The notes: a model not told the origin generated them from the sequence alone. A stretch of DNA of 25,131 nt from Chloroflexota bacterium (GCA_022565015.1 JADFKI010000017.1:1-25131); one strand, 5' to 3'. Shown: positions 15,225-23,281, numbered from the stretch's first letter. Translations and numbers: made by a program.

Positions 15225-15860
15225 TCAAGAAGATTTCGGCAGCGCAATCTGCACTTCGTCTTCTGTTCCAATCAGTTCGCATTGCCCTAAACCGTAAAGG
15301 TATGCGGTGTATGCCGCAACGAGACCATCGTACATATCGTGGTTCGGTTTGCCTTCGTATTCGCTCAGTCCCGGGACTAGCTCGCTCAGCCTCGTATGCA
15401 GGAACTCGAGACCTTCTCTTGTCGTCTTCTTGGGAATTGGCTTGCCGAACAGACGCACCTTGGAGCCGTAGGGATAGACTTCGATTACACGCGAGCCCAT
15501 GGACTCCATCTTCTCCTTGAGGTTTATGGAGCGATAGATCATTGCCTTGATGAAGGTTCGCTTGGTCGTGTAGTACAGGGAAATGCCCTGGGCGGACAAC
15601 AGCCTTTCGCAACGCCTGCCCTTGAACTCGTGGACCGACTCGCATGGGCAGGAGGTCTCCAGACAGCACATGCCCTTGGGAAAGCCCAGAGGAGAGTCGA
15701 TTCCGATAATGTCGGGCTTGTGACGCTCGACCAGGTCCAATATCTCCGCGTCGGTTCTTATCGCGCGCAGGCTAAGGAGGTTGGCATGGGAGTCCAGCAC
15801 CGCGCAGCCCGACGCCTTCTTCTCCGATGAGGTCGGGTCGACGCCCATGAAGATCGCCAA
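15225..15860 (-). CDS. DUF429 family (RNase H-fold) protein
   Basis: 211 residues. MAIFMGVDPTSSEKKASGCAVLD opens with an RNase H-like first strand with an acidic residue (VD), followed by DIIGIDSPLGFPKG, the DUF429 second-acid motif, and a C-terminal DMYDGLVAAYTAYLYGLG motif with the third acidic cluster. Several cysteines (CCLETSCPCE, then C) lie in the insertion, perhaps a metal site. The start is a TTG at 15860 or an ATG at 15848; no ribosome site decides it. It follows ribH by two bases, the last gene of the rib operon. The family's function is unknown, though it is often called a predicted nuclease. Confidence 0.75.
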   Translation of the reverse strand: MAIFMGVDPTSSEKKASGCAVLDSHANLLSLRAIRTDAEILDLVERHKPDIIGIDSPLGFPKGMCCLETSCPCESVHEFKGRRCERLLSAQGISLYYTTKRTFIKAMIYRSINLKEKMESMGSRVIEVYPYGSKVRLFGKPIPKKTTREGLEFLHTRLSELVPGLSEYEGKPNHDMYDGLVAAYTAYLYGLGQCELIGTEDEVQIALPKSS

Positions 15861-15862
15861 GG

Positions 15863-16330
15863 CTAGTCCAAGGAACGAAGAAGGTTGACCATCTCGATGG
15901 CGGAAACGCCGGCGCTGTAGCCGGTGTTTCCTTGCTTGCCGCCGGCCCGATTGATGGCCTGCTCCAGCGTATCGGTGGTGAGGATGCCGAAGATGACCGG
16001 AACGCCGGTGGCGAGTGAGGTGGCTGCTACACCCTTTGCCGCCTCGCCGGCCACGTGCTCGTAGTGGCCGGTCTCCCCTCGTATGACCGCTCCCAGGCAG
16101 ATCACGGCGTCGTAGGAGCCCGAGCCCGCCATCTTCTTCGCCACCAGCGGTATCTCGAATGAGCCCGGCACCGATGCCACCGTGACGTCGGCGTCGCTTA
16201 CGCCGTGACTGGCCAGCGCCGCTTCGGCACCTTCCAGGAGCTTGGAGGTTATGAAGTCGTTGAACCTCGCTACGACGATTCCGATCTTCAGTCCCTGGCC
16301 CTGTAGATCACCCTGGAGCTGTCTGCTCAC
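15863..16330 (-). CDS. ribH: 6,7-dimethyl-8-ribityllumazine synthase
   Basis: 155 residues, normal length. Motifs: GIVVARFNDFITSKLLEGA, VPGSFEIPL, the ICLGAVIRGETGHYEHV phosphate and active-site segment with the catalytic histidine, and PVIFGILTTDTLEQAINRAG. It condenses the pyrimidinedione and 3,4-dihydroxy-2-butanone 4-phosphate; the product goes to RibE. The GTG start overlaps the ribBA stop by four bases (GTGA), so it is translationally coupled. Confidence 0.96.
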   Translation of the reverse strand: MSRQLQGDLQGQGLKIGIVVARFNDFITSKLLEGAEAALASHGVSDADVTVASVPGSFEIPLVAKKMAGSGSYDAVICLGAVIRGETGHYEHVAGEAAKGVAATSLATGVPVIFGILTTDTLEQAINRAGGKQGNTGYSAGVSAIEMVNLLRSLD

Positions 16331-17559
16331 TCCGCTACCTCTGTGGAAGGCTCGATCAGGTCCGAGTTCAACTCATGTCCCATCCTGATCCTTTTCGTCT
16401 CCAGATAGCGGTGGTTCTCCTTGTTAACAGCCGCAATTATCGGCAATTGCTCCACGAGCTCCAGGCCGAAGCTCTGTATACCTACCCTCTTCTGGGGGTT
16501 GTTCGTTAGCAACCTCATCTTCTTTACGCCCAAGTCATGGAGAATCTGCGCCCCAATACCGTATTGCCTGGGGTCCGGCGCGAAGCCAAGCTTGATGTTG
16601 GCTTCTATCGTATCCAGGCCCTCGTCCTGCAGGGCGTAGGCCTTGAGCTTGTTGTGCAGTCCGATGCCTCGGCCCTCCTGACGCATGTAGACGAAAACGC
16701 CCTTGCCTTCGCGTTCGATCGCCTGTAGTGCCAGCGGAATCTGGTCGCCGCAGTCGCATCGAATGCTGCCGAAGACGTCGCCCGTCAGGCATTCGCTGTG
16801 CACGCGGACCAGGGTCGGCTCATCCGGGGTCGGCGTCCCCTTGACCAGGGCTATGTGCTCATCCCTGTCCACGAGGCTGCGGTAAGAGATCGCCATGAAC
16901 TCGCCGTAGCGAGTCGGCACCCGGGCCTCCGCCACCCTCTCGATAATCTTCTCGTGCTCGCGTCGATAGGCGATGATGTCGGCGACGGTCACGATCTTGA
17001 GGCCGTGCGTGGCCGAAAACTCGTCCAGGCTGGGCATGCGCGCCATGGTGCCGTCTTCCGCCATGATCTCGCAAAGCACGCCGGCAGGGTAGAGGCCAGA
17101 CAGCCTGGCAAGGTCGACCGACGCCTCAGTCTGGCCGGCCCTGACGAGGACACCGCCTTCCTGATATCTCAGAGGAAAGATGTGGCCGGGCCTACCGAGG
17201 TCTTCCGGGCTTGTCTGAGGGTCTATTAGCGCCTTTATAGTTGCCGCCCGATCGAAAGCCGAGATGCCGGTGGTAGCGCCATCGAGAACGTCCACGGAAA
17301 TGGTGAAAGCCGTGCCGAGCCTGGCGGTGTTCTCCTGAACCATCATCGTAAGCCTTAGCTGGTCCAGTCTCTGGGACAGCAAGGGCACGCAGATAAGGCC
17401 GCGTCCGTAGGTTGCCATGAAGTTTATGTTCTCGGGAGTGACCTTCTCGGCGGCAAGAACCAGGTCGCCCTCGTTCTCACGGTCCTCATCGTCAACGACG
17501 ATGACCATTCGTCCCGCCCTTATATCTTCAATGGCCTCTTCGACGGTTGATAGAGGCAT
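16327..17559 (-). CDS. ribBA: bifunctional 3,4-DHBP synthase / GTP cyclohydrolase II
   Basis: 410 residues. The N-terminal RibB domain (about 1-200) has DDEDRENEGDLV with the metal-binding acids, GRGLICVP and HIFPLRYQEGGVLVRAGQTE. The C-terminal RibA domain (about 205-400) has the zinc site HSECLTGDVFGSIRCDCGDQ (three cysteines), the RQEGRGIGL loop and the NNPQKR motif. Both active sites look intact. It supplies both precursors of riboflavin from ribulose-5-phosphate and GTP. A strong AGGAGGT lies just upstream in the 18-base gap after ribE. Confidence 0.96.
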   Translation of the reverse strand: MPLSTVEEAIEDIRAGRMVIVVDDEDRENEGDLVLAAEKVTPENINFMATYGRGLICVPLLSQRLDQLRLTMMVQENTARLGTAFTISVDVLDGATTGISAFDRAATIKALIDPQTSPEDLGRPGHIFPLRYQEGGVLVRAGQTEASVDLARLSGLYPAGVLCEIMAEDGTMARMPSLDEFSATHGLKIVTVADIIAYRREHEKIIERVAEARVPTRYGEFMAISYRSLVDRDEHIALVKGTPTPDEPTLVRVHSECLTGDVFGSIRCDCGDQIPLALQAIEREGKGVFVYMRQEGRGIGLHNKLKAYALQDEGLDTIEANIKLGFAPDPRQYGIGAQILHDLGVKKMRLLTNNPQKRVGIQSFGLELVEQLPIIAAVNKENHRYLETKRIRMGHELNSDLIEPSTEVAE

Positions 17560-17577
17560 GCTTACCTCCTGGACTCT

Positions 17578-18186
17578 CTACAGCTCGTCGGCTATATCCA
17601 GCGGCATCCGTGCACTGGAAGACAGTCGTTCCACATACTTCGCTACAAGATCCACCTCAAGATTGACTGTATCACCCACCTTCCGGCGGGCAAAAACGGT
17701 ATTTTCCCGAGTATGGGGTATTATCGTAACGACAAAGGATACATTGTCGCATTTTACTACGGTGAGGCTGGTGCCGTCCACAGCGATGAATCCCTTCTCC
17801 ACGACGTAGCGCATTACCGACGTGGGGGCCTCGAACGTGACGAGCCAGGCGTCTCCGTCCGGGGAGATGTCCTTTATGCTGCCTGTGGCGTCTATGTGTC
17901 CCTGAACGATGTGGCCGCCGAAGCGCCCGTTCGCGGGAAGCGAGCGCTCGAGATTGACGGGGTCCCCCGCGTTGAGCTCGCCGAGGTTGGTCCTTCGGAG
18001 AGTCTCCGGGACTACGTCCACCGCAAACGACTCGTCATCTCGAGAGGTCACGGTAAGGCACGTGCCGTTCATGCAGATGCTGTCGCCTACCCTGGCGTCC
18101 ACAAGAACGGTGGAAGCCTCAACGACTAGCTTGCCTGGGTCCGCCGACTTGATGTGGCCGACCTCTTCAACTATTCCAGTGAACAT
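17578..18186 (-). CDS. ribE: riboflavin synthase alpha chain
   Basis: 202 residues in two homologous barrels. The first opens MFTGIVEEVG and contains SICMNGTCLTV with DVVPETLRRTNLG; the second has GGHIVQGHIDATGSI, FIAVDGTSLTVV and FVVTIIPHTRENT. Both lumazine-binding repeats are complete. It makes riboflavin from two lumazine molecules. The ATG lies inside the end of ribD (20-base overlap), with GGCGG just upstream as ribosome site. No FMN riboswitch precedes it. Confidence 0.96.
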   Translation of the reverse strand: MFTGIVEEVGHIKSADPGKLVVEASTVLVDARVGDSICMNGTCLTVTSRDDESFAVDVVPETLRRTNLGELNAGDPVNLERSLPANGRFGGHIVQGHIDATGSIKDISPDGDAWLVTFEAPTSVMRYVVEKGFIAVDGTSLTVVKCDNVSFVVTIIPHTRENTVFARRKVGDTVNLEVDLVAKYVERLSSSARMPLDIADEL

Positions 18187-19276
18187 CGCCGCCTATCTTA
18201 CAGTAGCCGATTATCGCTACGTCAGCCCCGAATCGACTAATTTCGACGTCTTTCAGACGAAGCGCGTCTGCCATATTCTCTATTCCCGCCCCAGCCACAG
18301 GGGAGGGAGCACTCTGGCCCCCAATAATTACCGGAGCGACGAAGGCCACGACCTTGTCGACGAGCCCTAGATCAAACAGAGAACCCAGCAGCGTGCCGCC
18401 GCCCTCAACAAGAACGCTGGTTACCTCTCGCGTTCCCAGCAGTTCCAGCAGGGCGGCGATGTCCACCCTGCCGTCGGGAGCTGGCAGCCGCACGATGGAG
18501 GTTCCGGGCCTGCCGGCCGCATCCAGGCTCTGTTCATCGCCGCTGGATGTGACAATCAAGGTTTCGCCCGGCTCGGAAAGCATTCTGGCGTTCCCGGGCA
18601 TTCTACCATTGCTGTCCACTACGACACGTAGAGGCTGGCGAGGCAGCGGCGCGCCATCGGAGTCCCGTGCGGTGAGCCCAGGGTCGTCCGCCAACGCCGT
18701 GTTGATTCCGACCATGACGGCGTCGACCTCCGACCTGAGCTGGTGTACGAACCGCCTGGACTCTTCACCGGTTATCCATTTGGAATCGCCCGAACGGGCC
18801 GCGATCTTACCGTCCAGGCTCATGGCGAACTTTGCGGTGACAAACGGGCTGCCGGTCCTGGTGTATTTTGCGAACGCCTCGACCAACTTACGGGCCTCGC
18901 CCTGGCCTTCTCCCTTGACACACCGGATACCCGCCTCTTCCAGAATTCTTATCCCTCCGCCCTCGACGTGGGGATTGGGGTCCGGCAAGGACGCGTGAAC
19001 CTCGGCGACGCCGGACTTGATGATGGCCTCCGTGCACGGAGGCGTGCGGCCAGAGTGATTGCATGGCTCCAGCGATGTATAGAGTGTCCCTCCCGAGGCC
19101 TTGGGCCCGGCGAGCCTGAGGGCCATGGCTTCAGCATGCTCGCCTCCCGGCGGTTGCGTCCAGCCCTCGGCGACGATCTTTGCGTTCTTCACGACGACGG
19201 CCCCGACGGATGGGTTGGGGCTCGTCGAGCCCAGGGCTTGCCGTGCCAGCGTCAGGGCACGCTCCATGTAGTTCAT
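18167..19276 (-). CDS. ribD: riboflavin biosynthesis deaminase/reductase RibD
   Basis: 369 residues. The N-terminal zinc deaminase has SPNPSVGAVVV, HAEAMAL and EPCNHSGRTPPC (His and two Cys for zinc, Glu as proton shuttle). The C-terminal reductase has FVTAKFAMSLDGKIA, GINTALADDPGLTAR, LRVVVDSNGRMP and VEGGGTLLGS. It catalyses the second and third steps from GTP. It begins nine bases after dcd. Two starts (MNYM) lie close together; the first ATG at 19276 is taken. Confidence 0.95.
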   Translation of the reverse strand: MNYMERALTLARQALGSTSPNPSVGAVVVKNAKIVAEGWTQPPGGEHAEAMALRLAGPKASGGTLYTSLEPCNHSGRTPPCTEAIIKSGVAEVHASLPDPNPHVEGGGIRILEEAGIRCVKGEGQGEARKLVEAFAKYTRTGSPFVTAKFAMSLDGKIAARSGDSKWITGEESRRFVHQLRSEVDAVMVGINTALADDPGLTARDSDGAPLPRQPLRVVVDSNGRMPGNARMLSEPGETLIVTSSGDEQSLDAAGRPGTSIVRLPAPDGRVDIAALLELLGTREVTSVLVEGGGTLLGSLFDLGLVDKVVAFVAPVIIGGQSAPSPVAGAGIENMADALRLKDVEISRFGADVAIIGYCKIGGDVHWNS

Positions 19277-19285
19277 GACGGCCTG

Positions 19286-19882
19286 TTAACGGTATTCCTT
19301 CTTTTGATTGATGTAAGCCCTTTTGAATTCCTCGTACACCTTGCTCGCCGTCGGCTGCAGCTGGCCCTGGTACTTGCTGCCGAGTCCGGGAGAACCGTAG
19401 GGCCGGTCCGCCGCCGATGACAGCTGAGAATAGGATATCTGCCCTATCTTCATGCCCTGGTAAAGGGTGATGGGAAGGTTTGCGACGTTGCTAAGCTCCA
19501 GCGTGAGATGGCCCTTCCAGCCGGGGTCAACGTACCCCGCCGTCGAGTGAATCAGCAGGCCCACCCGTCCCAGGGAGCTCTTGCCCTCGAGTCGGGCCAC
19601 GAGGTCATTGGGAAGCTCGATATGCTCCAGCGTGCTGCCCAACACGAATTCGCCGGGGTGCAGCATGAACGCCCTGTCATCGTCTATCGTCACCATCTCG
19701 GTGAGGTCGCTCATATCCTCCCTGACATCGATGTAGGGACGGCGAGAGTTTCGAAAAACGAGTATCTGGCGATCGAGGTGTACATCGATGCTGGCCGGCT
19801 GTATGCAGTTCTCGCCCAGAGGGTCGACTACGATGCGCCCATCCTCCAGCATCTGCTTTATCGTGCGGTCGCTGAGAACCAT
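19286..19882 (-). CDS. dcd: dCTP deaminase, bifunctional dCTP deaminase/dUTPase type
   Basis: 198 residues from ATG 19882, chosen because GGAGGAG sits directly upstream; a TTG at 19900 would lie inside the ribosome site. Motifs: CIQPASIDVHLD, the active-site GKSSLGRVGLLIHSTAGYVD with catalytic Glu in 'LELSNVANLPITL', and YGSPGLGSKYQGQ at the end. The HSTAGYVD segment matches the bifunctional enzymes of Mycobacterium and archaea rather than E. coli Dcd (HVTAHRID), so it probably converts dCTP straight to dUMP. It leads the rib operon. Confidence 0.9.
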   Translation of the reverse strand: MVLSDRTIKQMLEDGRIVVDPLGENCIQPASIDVHLDRQILVFRNSRRPYIDVREDMSDLTEMVTIDDDRAFMLHPGEFVLGSTLEHIELPNDLVARLEGKSSLGRVGLLIHSTAGYVDPGWKGHLTLELSNVANLPITLYQGMKIGQISYSQLSSAADRPYGSPGLGSKYQGQLQPTASKVYEEFKRAYINQKKEYR

Positions 19883-19890
19883 TTCTCCTC

Positions 19891-19905
19891 CCCGATTCAA
19901 TCGGG
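19891..19905 (-). promoter_or_regulatory. palindrome abutting the dcd ribosome site
   Basis: CCCGATT (19891-19897) pairs with AATCGGG (19899-19905); a realistic hairpin is CCCGA-TTGAA-TCGGG on the minus strand. It ends where the GGAGGAG ribosome site begins, so it could influence initiation. A second palindrome CAATTATGTAATTG lies at 19926-19939. Confidence 0.4.
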
Positions 19906-19991
19906 ATGTTTTTCCAGCCCACTCCCAATTATGTAATTGTACTCAACATGAGCCCGATGACGGAATTGTAACAGTCGTCGCCGATTCACAC

Positions 19992-20024
19992 AAAAAGAGG
20001 GCGCCCCGGAATCGGAGCGCCCTC
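19992..20024 (-). terminator. intrinsic terminator of the SIMPL gene
   Basis: Arms GAGGGCGC (19997-20004) and GCGCCCTC (20017-20024) form a perfect 8-bp stem with a 12-base loop. On the minus strand TTTTT follows (19996-19992). It lies 26 bases beyond the stop of the gene at 20050. Confidence 0.88.
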
Positions 20025-20049
20025 CCCAGGTGCTGCCGGTCGCTTGCGA

Positions 20050-21009
20050 CTATTGGATGGCGAATACCGCCTGCACGTTCAAAGTCAGCTCGAGCTCGCC
20101 GCCGATGATCGGGGTTGGAGCACCCGCTGCCGACTCCGCGAATGCCATGCGCGGCGCCGCGAAATCCTGCACGATGGGTCTGCCGGCGGAGGACTCGCTG
20201 ATGAAGACCAGCCTGCCAAGGCCCACGCCGGACAAGCGGGCGAAGTCTTCCGCCTTGTCCATTGCATCGCCAACCGCCAGTGCTCGGAGCTCGTCCATCA
20301 TGGGCGAGGTATCCCCGACGGTGAATCTGATGCCGTTGATGCGGGTCGAATCACCGCCGGCGGTCGCCACTTCGTCGATGATCTCACCGACCGCGTCCAG
20401 GTCTCGGATCTTTATCGAAGCCGTGTTGCTCACCCTGAATCCGATCAACATCTGCCTATTGGTGCGGAAGCCCGCCTCCGTTACCTCTCGGTACTCGTAC
20501 TGAGGGAACACGTTGAACGACCTGGTCTGGATGTCTTTGTCCTCCAAGCCCCTGCTTCGTAGCGCCGCGACGATGGCATCCATGGCCTCCGCCGCCTTGC
20601 CGTTGGCCTCTGCGACCGTCCTTCCGGTCGTCTCCACACCCACGTTCAAGAGTACCAGGTCTGGCTCCAACGAGATCTTGCCCTGGCCGCTTACCCAGAT
20701 TCCGGTCTGCCCGTTAGCCTGAAGCGCAGGGTAGCCGCTAAGGACCGGAGCCCCTACGGGTGCGCCCAATGCTCGGCTCGTCGCGGGCGACTCAAACAGG
20801 GGAGCAGGAACAACTATAGCCGGAGGCAGCGGTGAAACCGGCAGCCTCACCGGTACCTCTCCCTGCGCGATGGGTTGCTGTGCGGCCGGGGCGATTGGCG
20901 CTAGAGGCTCGACCGGCTTTGTCGACGCCTCTCCGTTGCTGCAGGCCACTCCGACCGCCAGGACAGCGGCAAGACCCGCCATGACTAAAAATCCCTTCAT
21001 CCTTATCAT
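20050..21009 (-). CDS. SIMPL-domain (DUF541) exported protein
   Basis: 319 residues from ATG 21009, which has GGAGGAA at a good distance; an upstream GTG (21027) is part of that ribosome site. The signal peptide is MIRMKGFLVMAGLAAVLAVG, then VACSNGEAS; the Cys suggests a lipoprotein but the -3 residue is Gly, so lipidation is uncertain. A Pro/Ala-rich linker (about 30-90) precedes the SIMPL domain (about 105-319): GIWVSGQGKISLEPDLVLL, QTRSFNVFPQY, ISESSAGRP and the closing LTLNVQAVFAI. SIMPL proteins form large assemblies in the envelope; their function is poorly known. It has a possible ECF-type promoter upstream. Confidence 0.82.
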   Translation of the reverse strand: MIRMKGFLVMAGLAAVLAVGVACSNGEASTKPVEPLAPIAPAAQQPIAQGEVPVRLPVSPLPPAIVVPAPLFESPATSRALGAPVGAPVLSGYPALQANGQTGIWVSGQGKISLEPDLVLLNVGVETTGRTVAEANGKAAEAMDAIVAALRSRGLEDKDIQTRSFNVFPQYEYREVTEAGFRTNRQMLIGFRVSNTASIKIRDLDAVGEIIDEVATAGGDSTRINGIRFTVGDTSPMMDELRALAVGDAMDKAEDFARLSGVGLGRLVFISESSAGRPIVQDFAAPRMAFAESAAGAPTPIIGGELELTLNVQAVFAIQ

Positions 21010-21095
21010 CGAACTTGTTTCCTCCACACATGTAGTATTTTAATTGCCCGTTTGAGACAGTTGAGCATTTAGATTTTCTGTCGCTCAAATATACT

Positions 21096-21121
21096 GACGT
21101 CGGGACACTGATTAATGTTCC
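21096..21121 (-). promoter_or_regulatory. possible ECF sigma promoter for the SIMPL gene
   Basis: On the minus strand GGAAC (21121-21117) is followed after 17 bases by CGTC (21099-21096), the common ECF spacing and boxes. It lies about 87 bases upstream of the SIMPL ATG. Two short motifs with 17 bases between can occur by chance; the nearby ECF sigma gene makes it worth testing. Confidence 0.3.
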
Positions 21122-21132
21122 AGGGCGTTCAG

Positions 21133-21307
21133 CTAAGAGCCTATCCGAAAACTGCCACGAATGGTTCGACAAGCTCTCCGCAGAAGCGGAGTCCGAAGAT
21201 ATACATTATGAGGAGCCGGACACCACGAACGGGCAATCTTCCGTTCGTCCTGAGCATTGTCGAAGGGCCGTAAAACATCAAATTAAGGTTTTCGGTTAGG
21301 CTCTAAG
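21133..21307. mobile_element. 165-bp MITE with inverted ends and 5-bp target duplications
   Basis: Ends AGCCTATCCGAAAAC (21138-21152) and, inverted, AGCCTAACCGAAAAC (21302-21288) match at 14 of 15 bases. CTAAG flanks both sides (21133-21137 and 21303-21307), a typical target duplication. Inside are nested palindromes: ACGAACGG/CCGTTCGT around 21215-21245, and TTCGACAA..GCTC in both orientations. There is no coding capacity, so it is non-autonomous. It sits in the gap between the anti-sigma and SIMPL genes. Confidence 0.75.
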
Positions 21308-21373
21308 CCGTGAGATATCTCCGCGTAGGAAATATCTTCAGGCCCAGAGCAGGGATAAGAATCGCCGGAGCGC

Positions 21374-22516
21374 CTACGGCTGGCCCACGCCACGACGAGC
21401 AACCCAATAAGTGACGGCCAGAAGCAGGGCCACGAGTACGCCCAGGACAATCTCCAGCTCCCGGACCGGAATCGCCAGCCCGCCTGCGACCTCGCCCTCA
21501 GAGACACCGTCCCGGGCCGCTGCCGCTCCCGCGACTGGCTCGTCGACGGGTGTTGCAGTCTCCTCCGTAGTGGGAGGAGGCAGGGCAGGTGCCGGCGAAG
21601 GTAGTGGCGCCGCCGAGCCTTCGGCCCTCTCCGCTTGCTCCGCGGACTCGTCGATTGCGGACCGAGAGGTGGCCGCCTGCGTCGACCGCTCCGGCGCAGC
21701 CGCTGACTCCACCTCCGGCGACGGCTCTTCGACATCAGGAGCCGCCGGAGCCGCAAGTGTCTGCGGGGCAATCAAATCTTCGGTTTCGCCAGCCGTTTCA
21801 GCCTCGGCGGCGGCCAGAGCGGGGGCGGGTGCGGCTGCCGGAGCGGGTGCAGGCAACGCCCGCGCCTCTAATGTAAGAGTTTCGGCGGCGGGCGTCGCGG
21901 CAGGCGCAGGCGCGGCGGGAGCAGGCGCGGCAGGAGCAGGTGCGGCGGGAGCAGGTGCGGCGGGAGCAGGCGCGGCAGGAGCAGGTGCGGCAGGAGCAGG
22001 CACAGGCGCGGCGGGAGCCGGAGCGGCAGGGGCCGATGCTGCGGCGGGAGCCGGCGCCAGGCCAGGATTACCGGGAGAGCCGGGCAGGCCCGCGAGTCCT
22101 GATTCGAGCGCTTTAGCTGGAGCGGCGGGCGCTTGCACCGCTCTGGATGCCAGCTCTCGAGAGCCTTGTGAGCGCGTCTGTCCAACATACCCCAACACGT
22201 CGCCCAGCAGCAGCGCAACAAGGAAAAGGGCGGCCAGCGACGTCGCGAAACGGGTCGTCCACACGAGCTGCGGAGCGAATCTGACGGGCGCAGGCGCTTC
22301 CGTCAGTGCGAATGAACGGGGCACCTCGAGCTCCGGAAGGCTTCGCAGCAAGCTGGAAGTCGCACGCAGGCTACTTAGCTCGCCTACGCACTCCCGGCAC
22401 CCAGCCAGGTGCTCTTCGACGCGCGCGGCCTCGGACGGCGTGACCTCACCGTCTATAAAGGCAGACAACAGAATCTGGAGTCTGCTATGCCGTTTTCTGT
22501 CCAAGAACCCAATCAA
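21374..22516 (-). CDS. membrane anti-sigma factor with zinc finger and Pro/Ala-repeat linker
   Basis: 380 residues. The N-terminal anti-sigma zinc domain (ZAS) has H36-L-A-G-C40-R-E-C43. A first membrane helix spans about 90-112. Then comes a roughly 230-residue extracytoplasmic region dominated by Ala and Pro (APAPA repeats) and Glu/Ser-rich stretches. A second membrane helix near the C-terminus (about 350-375, LEIVLGVLVALLLAVTYWVA) is unusual for a simple anti-sigma factor and leaves a short cytoplasmic tail. It starts 13 bases after the sigma gene, so it is co-transcribed and is the likely inhibitor. The repeats suggest a flexible envelope-spanning linker or protease-cleavable sensor. Confidence 0.85.
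   Translation of the reverse strand: MIGFLDRKRHSRLQILLSAFIDGEVTPSEAARVEEHLAGCRECVGELSSLRATSSLLRSLPELEVPRSFALTEAPAPVRFAPQLVWTTRFATSLAALFLVALLLGDVLGYVGQTRSQGSRELASRAVQAPAAPAKALESGLAGLPGSPGNPGLAPAPAAASAPAAPAPAAPVPAPAAPAPAAPAPAAPAPAAPAPAAPAPAAPAPAATPAAETLTLEARALPAPAPAAAPAPALAAAEAETAGETEDLIAPQTLAAPAAPDVEEPSPEVESAAAPERSTQAATSRSAIDESAEQAERAEGSAAPLPSPAPALPPPTTEETATPVDEPVAGAAAARDGVSEGEVAGGLAIPVRELEIVLGVLVALLLAVTYWVARRGVGQP
21909..21998 (-). repeat. six tandem 15-bp repeats coding APAPA
   Basis: Six in-frame units of consensus GGYGCGGCRGGAGCA run from 21909 to 21998, with a related unit at 22005-22019. They code the Ala-Pro linker of the anti-sigma factor. Repeat number is likely to vary by replication slippage without a frameshift, because 15 is a multiple of 3. 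Confidence 0.85.
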
Positions 22517-22529
22517 TTCGTAACGTCCT

Positions 22530-23117
22530 TCAATCTACCTGACGATATTCATCGGGCAAAAGTTCCCTTCGCTGTCTCAGAAGGTCTCGGATTCGAGAGC
22601 GGGCGCGGCTCAGCCTCGACTTGATTGTGCCCATGGAAGCTCCCGCGGCCTGGGCCGCCTCATCGTAGCTGAGCCCCTGCACGTCTATCAGGACAAGGAC
22701 CGTGCGCTGGTCCTCGGGCAGGGTCATGATGGCGCGTTGTATCTCATCCCCCAGCTCGTTCCTGAGCGCCGCCTGCTCGGGAGTCTCAGCGTCCGAGCGC
22801 ACCTGGAAGTTGGGGTTTTCCAACGATTCGTCAAGGGACTGCGCGGGCCTTCTCTTAGACGCCCGAAGAATGTCGTAGCTCTGATTGGAGGCGATGCGCA
22901 GCAGCCAGGCGCGAAGGCTTCCACCTCGAAATTTTCCGATGGCCTTGTAGGCGGAAATAAACGCATCCTGAGTGGCGTCCTCCGCGGTCGTACGATTGCC
23001 AAGGATGCGGGCGGAGAGGTTATATACGTGTGACTGGTAACGCTCAACGATGGCGTTGAACGCACCCAGGTCGCCTTCTTTAGAGAGCCTAACGAGTTGT
23101 GCGTCTTCGGTCTGCAT
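22530..23117 (-). CDS. ECF RNA polymerase sigma factor (RpoE-like)
   Basis: 195 residues from ATG 23117; a TTG at 23162 in frame would add 15 residues and cannot be excluded. Region 2 has AFNAIVERYQSHVYNLSARI, the EDATQDAFISAYKAI helix and RAWLLRIASNQSYDILR. Region 4 has LPEDQRTVLVLIDVQGLSYDEAAQA and the helix-turn-helix GTIKSRLSRARSRIRDLL. There is no region 1 or 3, as in ECF factors. The anti-sigma gene is immediately downstream. A TACAAT -10-like box at 23164-23169 lies upstream. Targets are unknown; one candidate promoter is at the SIMPL gene. Confidence 0.9.
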   Translation of the reverse strand: MQTEDAQLVRLSKEGDLGAFNAIVERYQSHVYNLSARILGNRTTAEDATQDAFISAYKAIGKFRGGSLRAWLLRIASNQSYDILRASKRRPAQSLDESLENPNFQVRSDAETPEQAALRNELGDEIQRAIMTLPEDQRTVLVLIDVQGLSYDEAAQAAGASMGTIKSRLSRARSRIRDLLRQRRELLPDEYRQVD

Positions 23118-23251
23118 GCCCCAGGCCGGGTTGCGGGATGCAACGGGAGAGTTGCCGAACAAAATTGTATTCCATACCGATGTTAGCGGATTGGGACCAG
23201 TTTTTGGAGGCTTATACCGCTCCCATTAACGCGTATCGGCGTTAGACTGAT

Positions 23252-23281
23252 GTGACAACATGGCGGAGCCCCGGTTATAAT
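23252..23281 (+). promoter_or_regulatory. promoter of lepB
   Basis: GTGACA (23252-23257, five of six consensus bases), an 18-base spacer, then a perfect TATAAT (23276-23281). It would start transcription near 23288 and give a leader of about 46 bases. Confidence 0.65.

Noticed and set aside
19901..20049. FMN riboswitch before the dcd/rib operon
   Set aside because: None of the conserved FMN-aptamer sequence blocks is present; only short palindromes and the SIMPL terminator are seen.
21909..21998. Regular short repeats as a CRISPR array
   Set aside because: The 15-bp units abut with no spacers and are in-frame coding repeats.
21411..22523. 370-codon plus-strand frame opposite the anti-sigma gene
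   Set aside because: It is the shadow of the Ala/Pro repeats (Gly/Ala only) and the minus-strand frame has the zinc motif and membrane helices.
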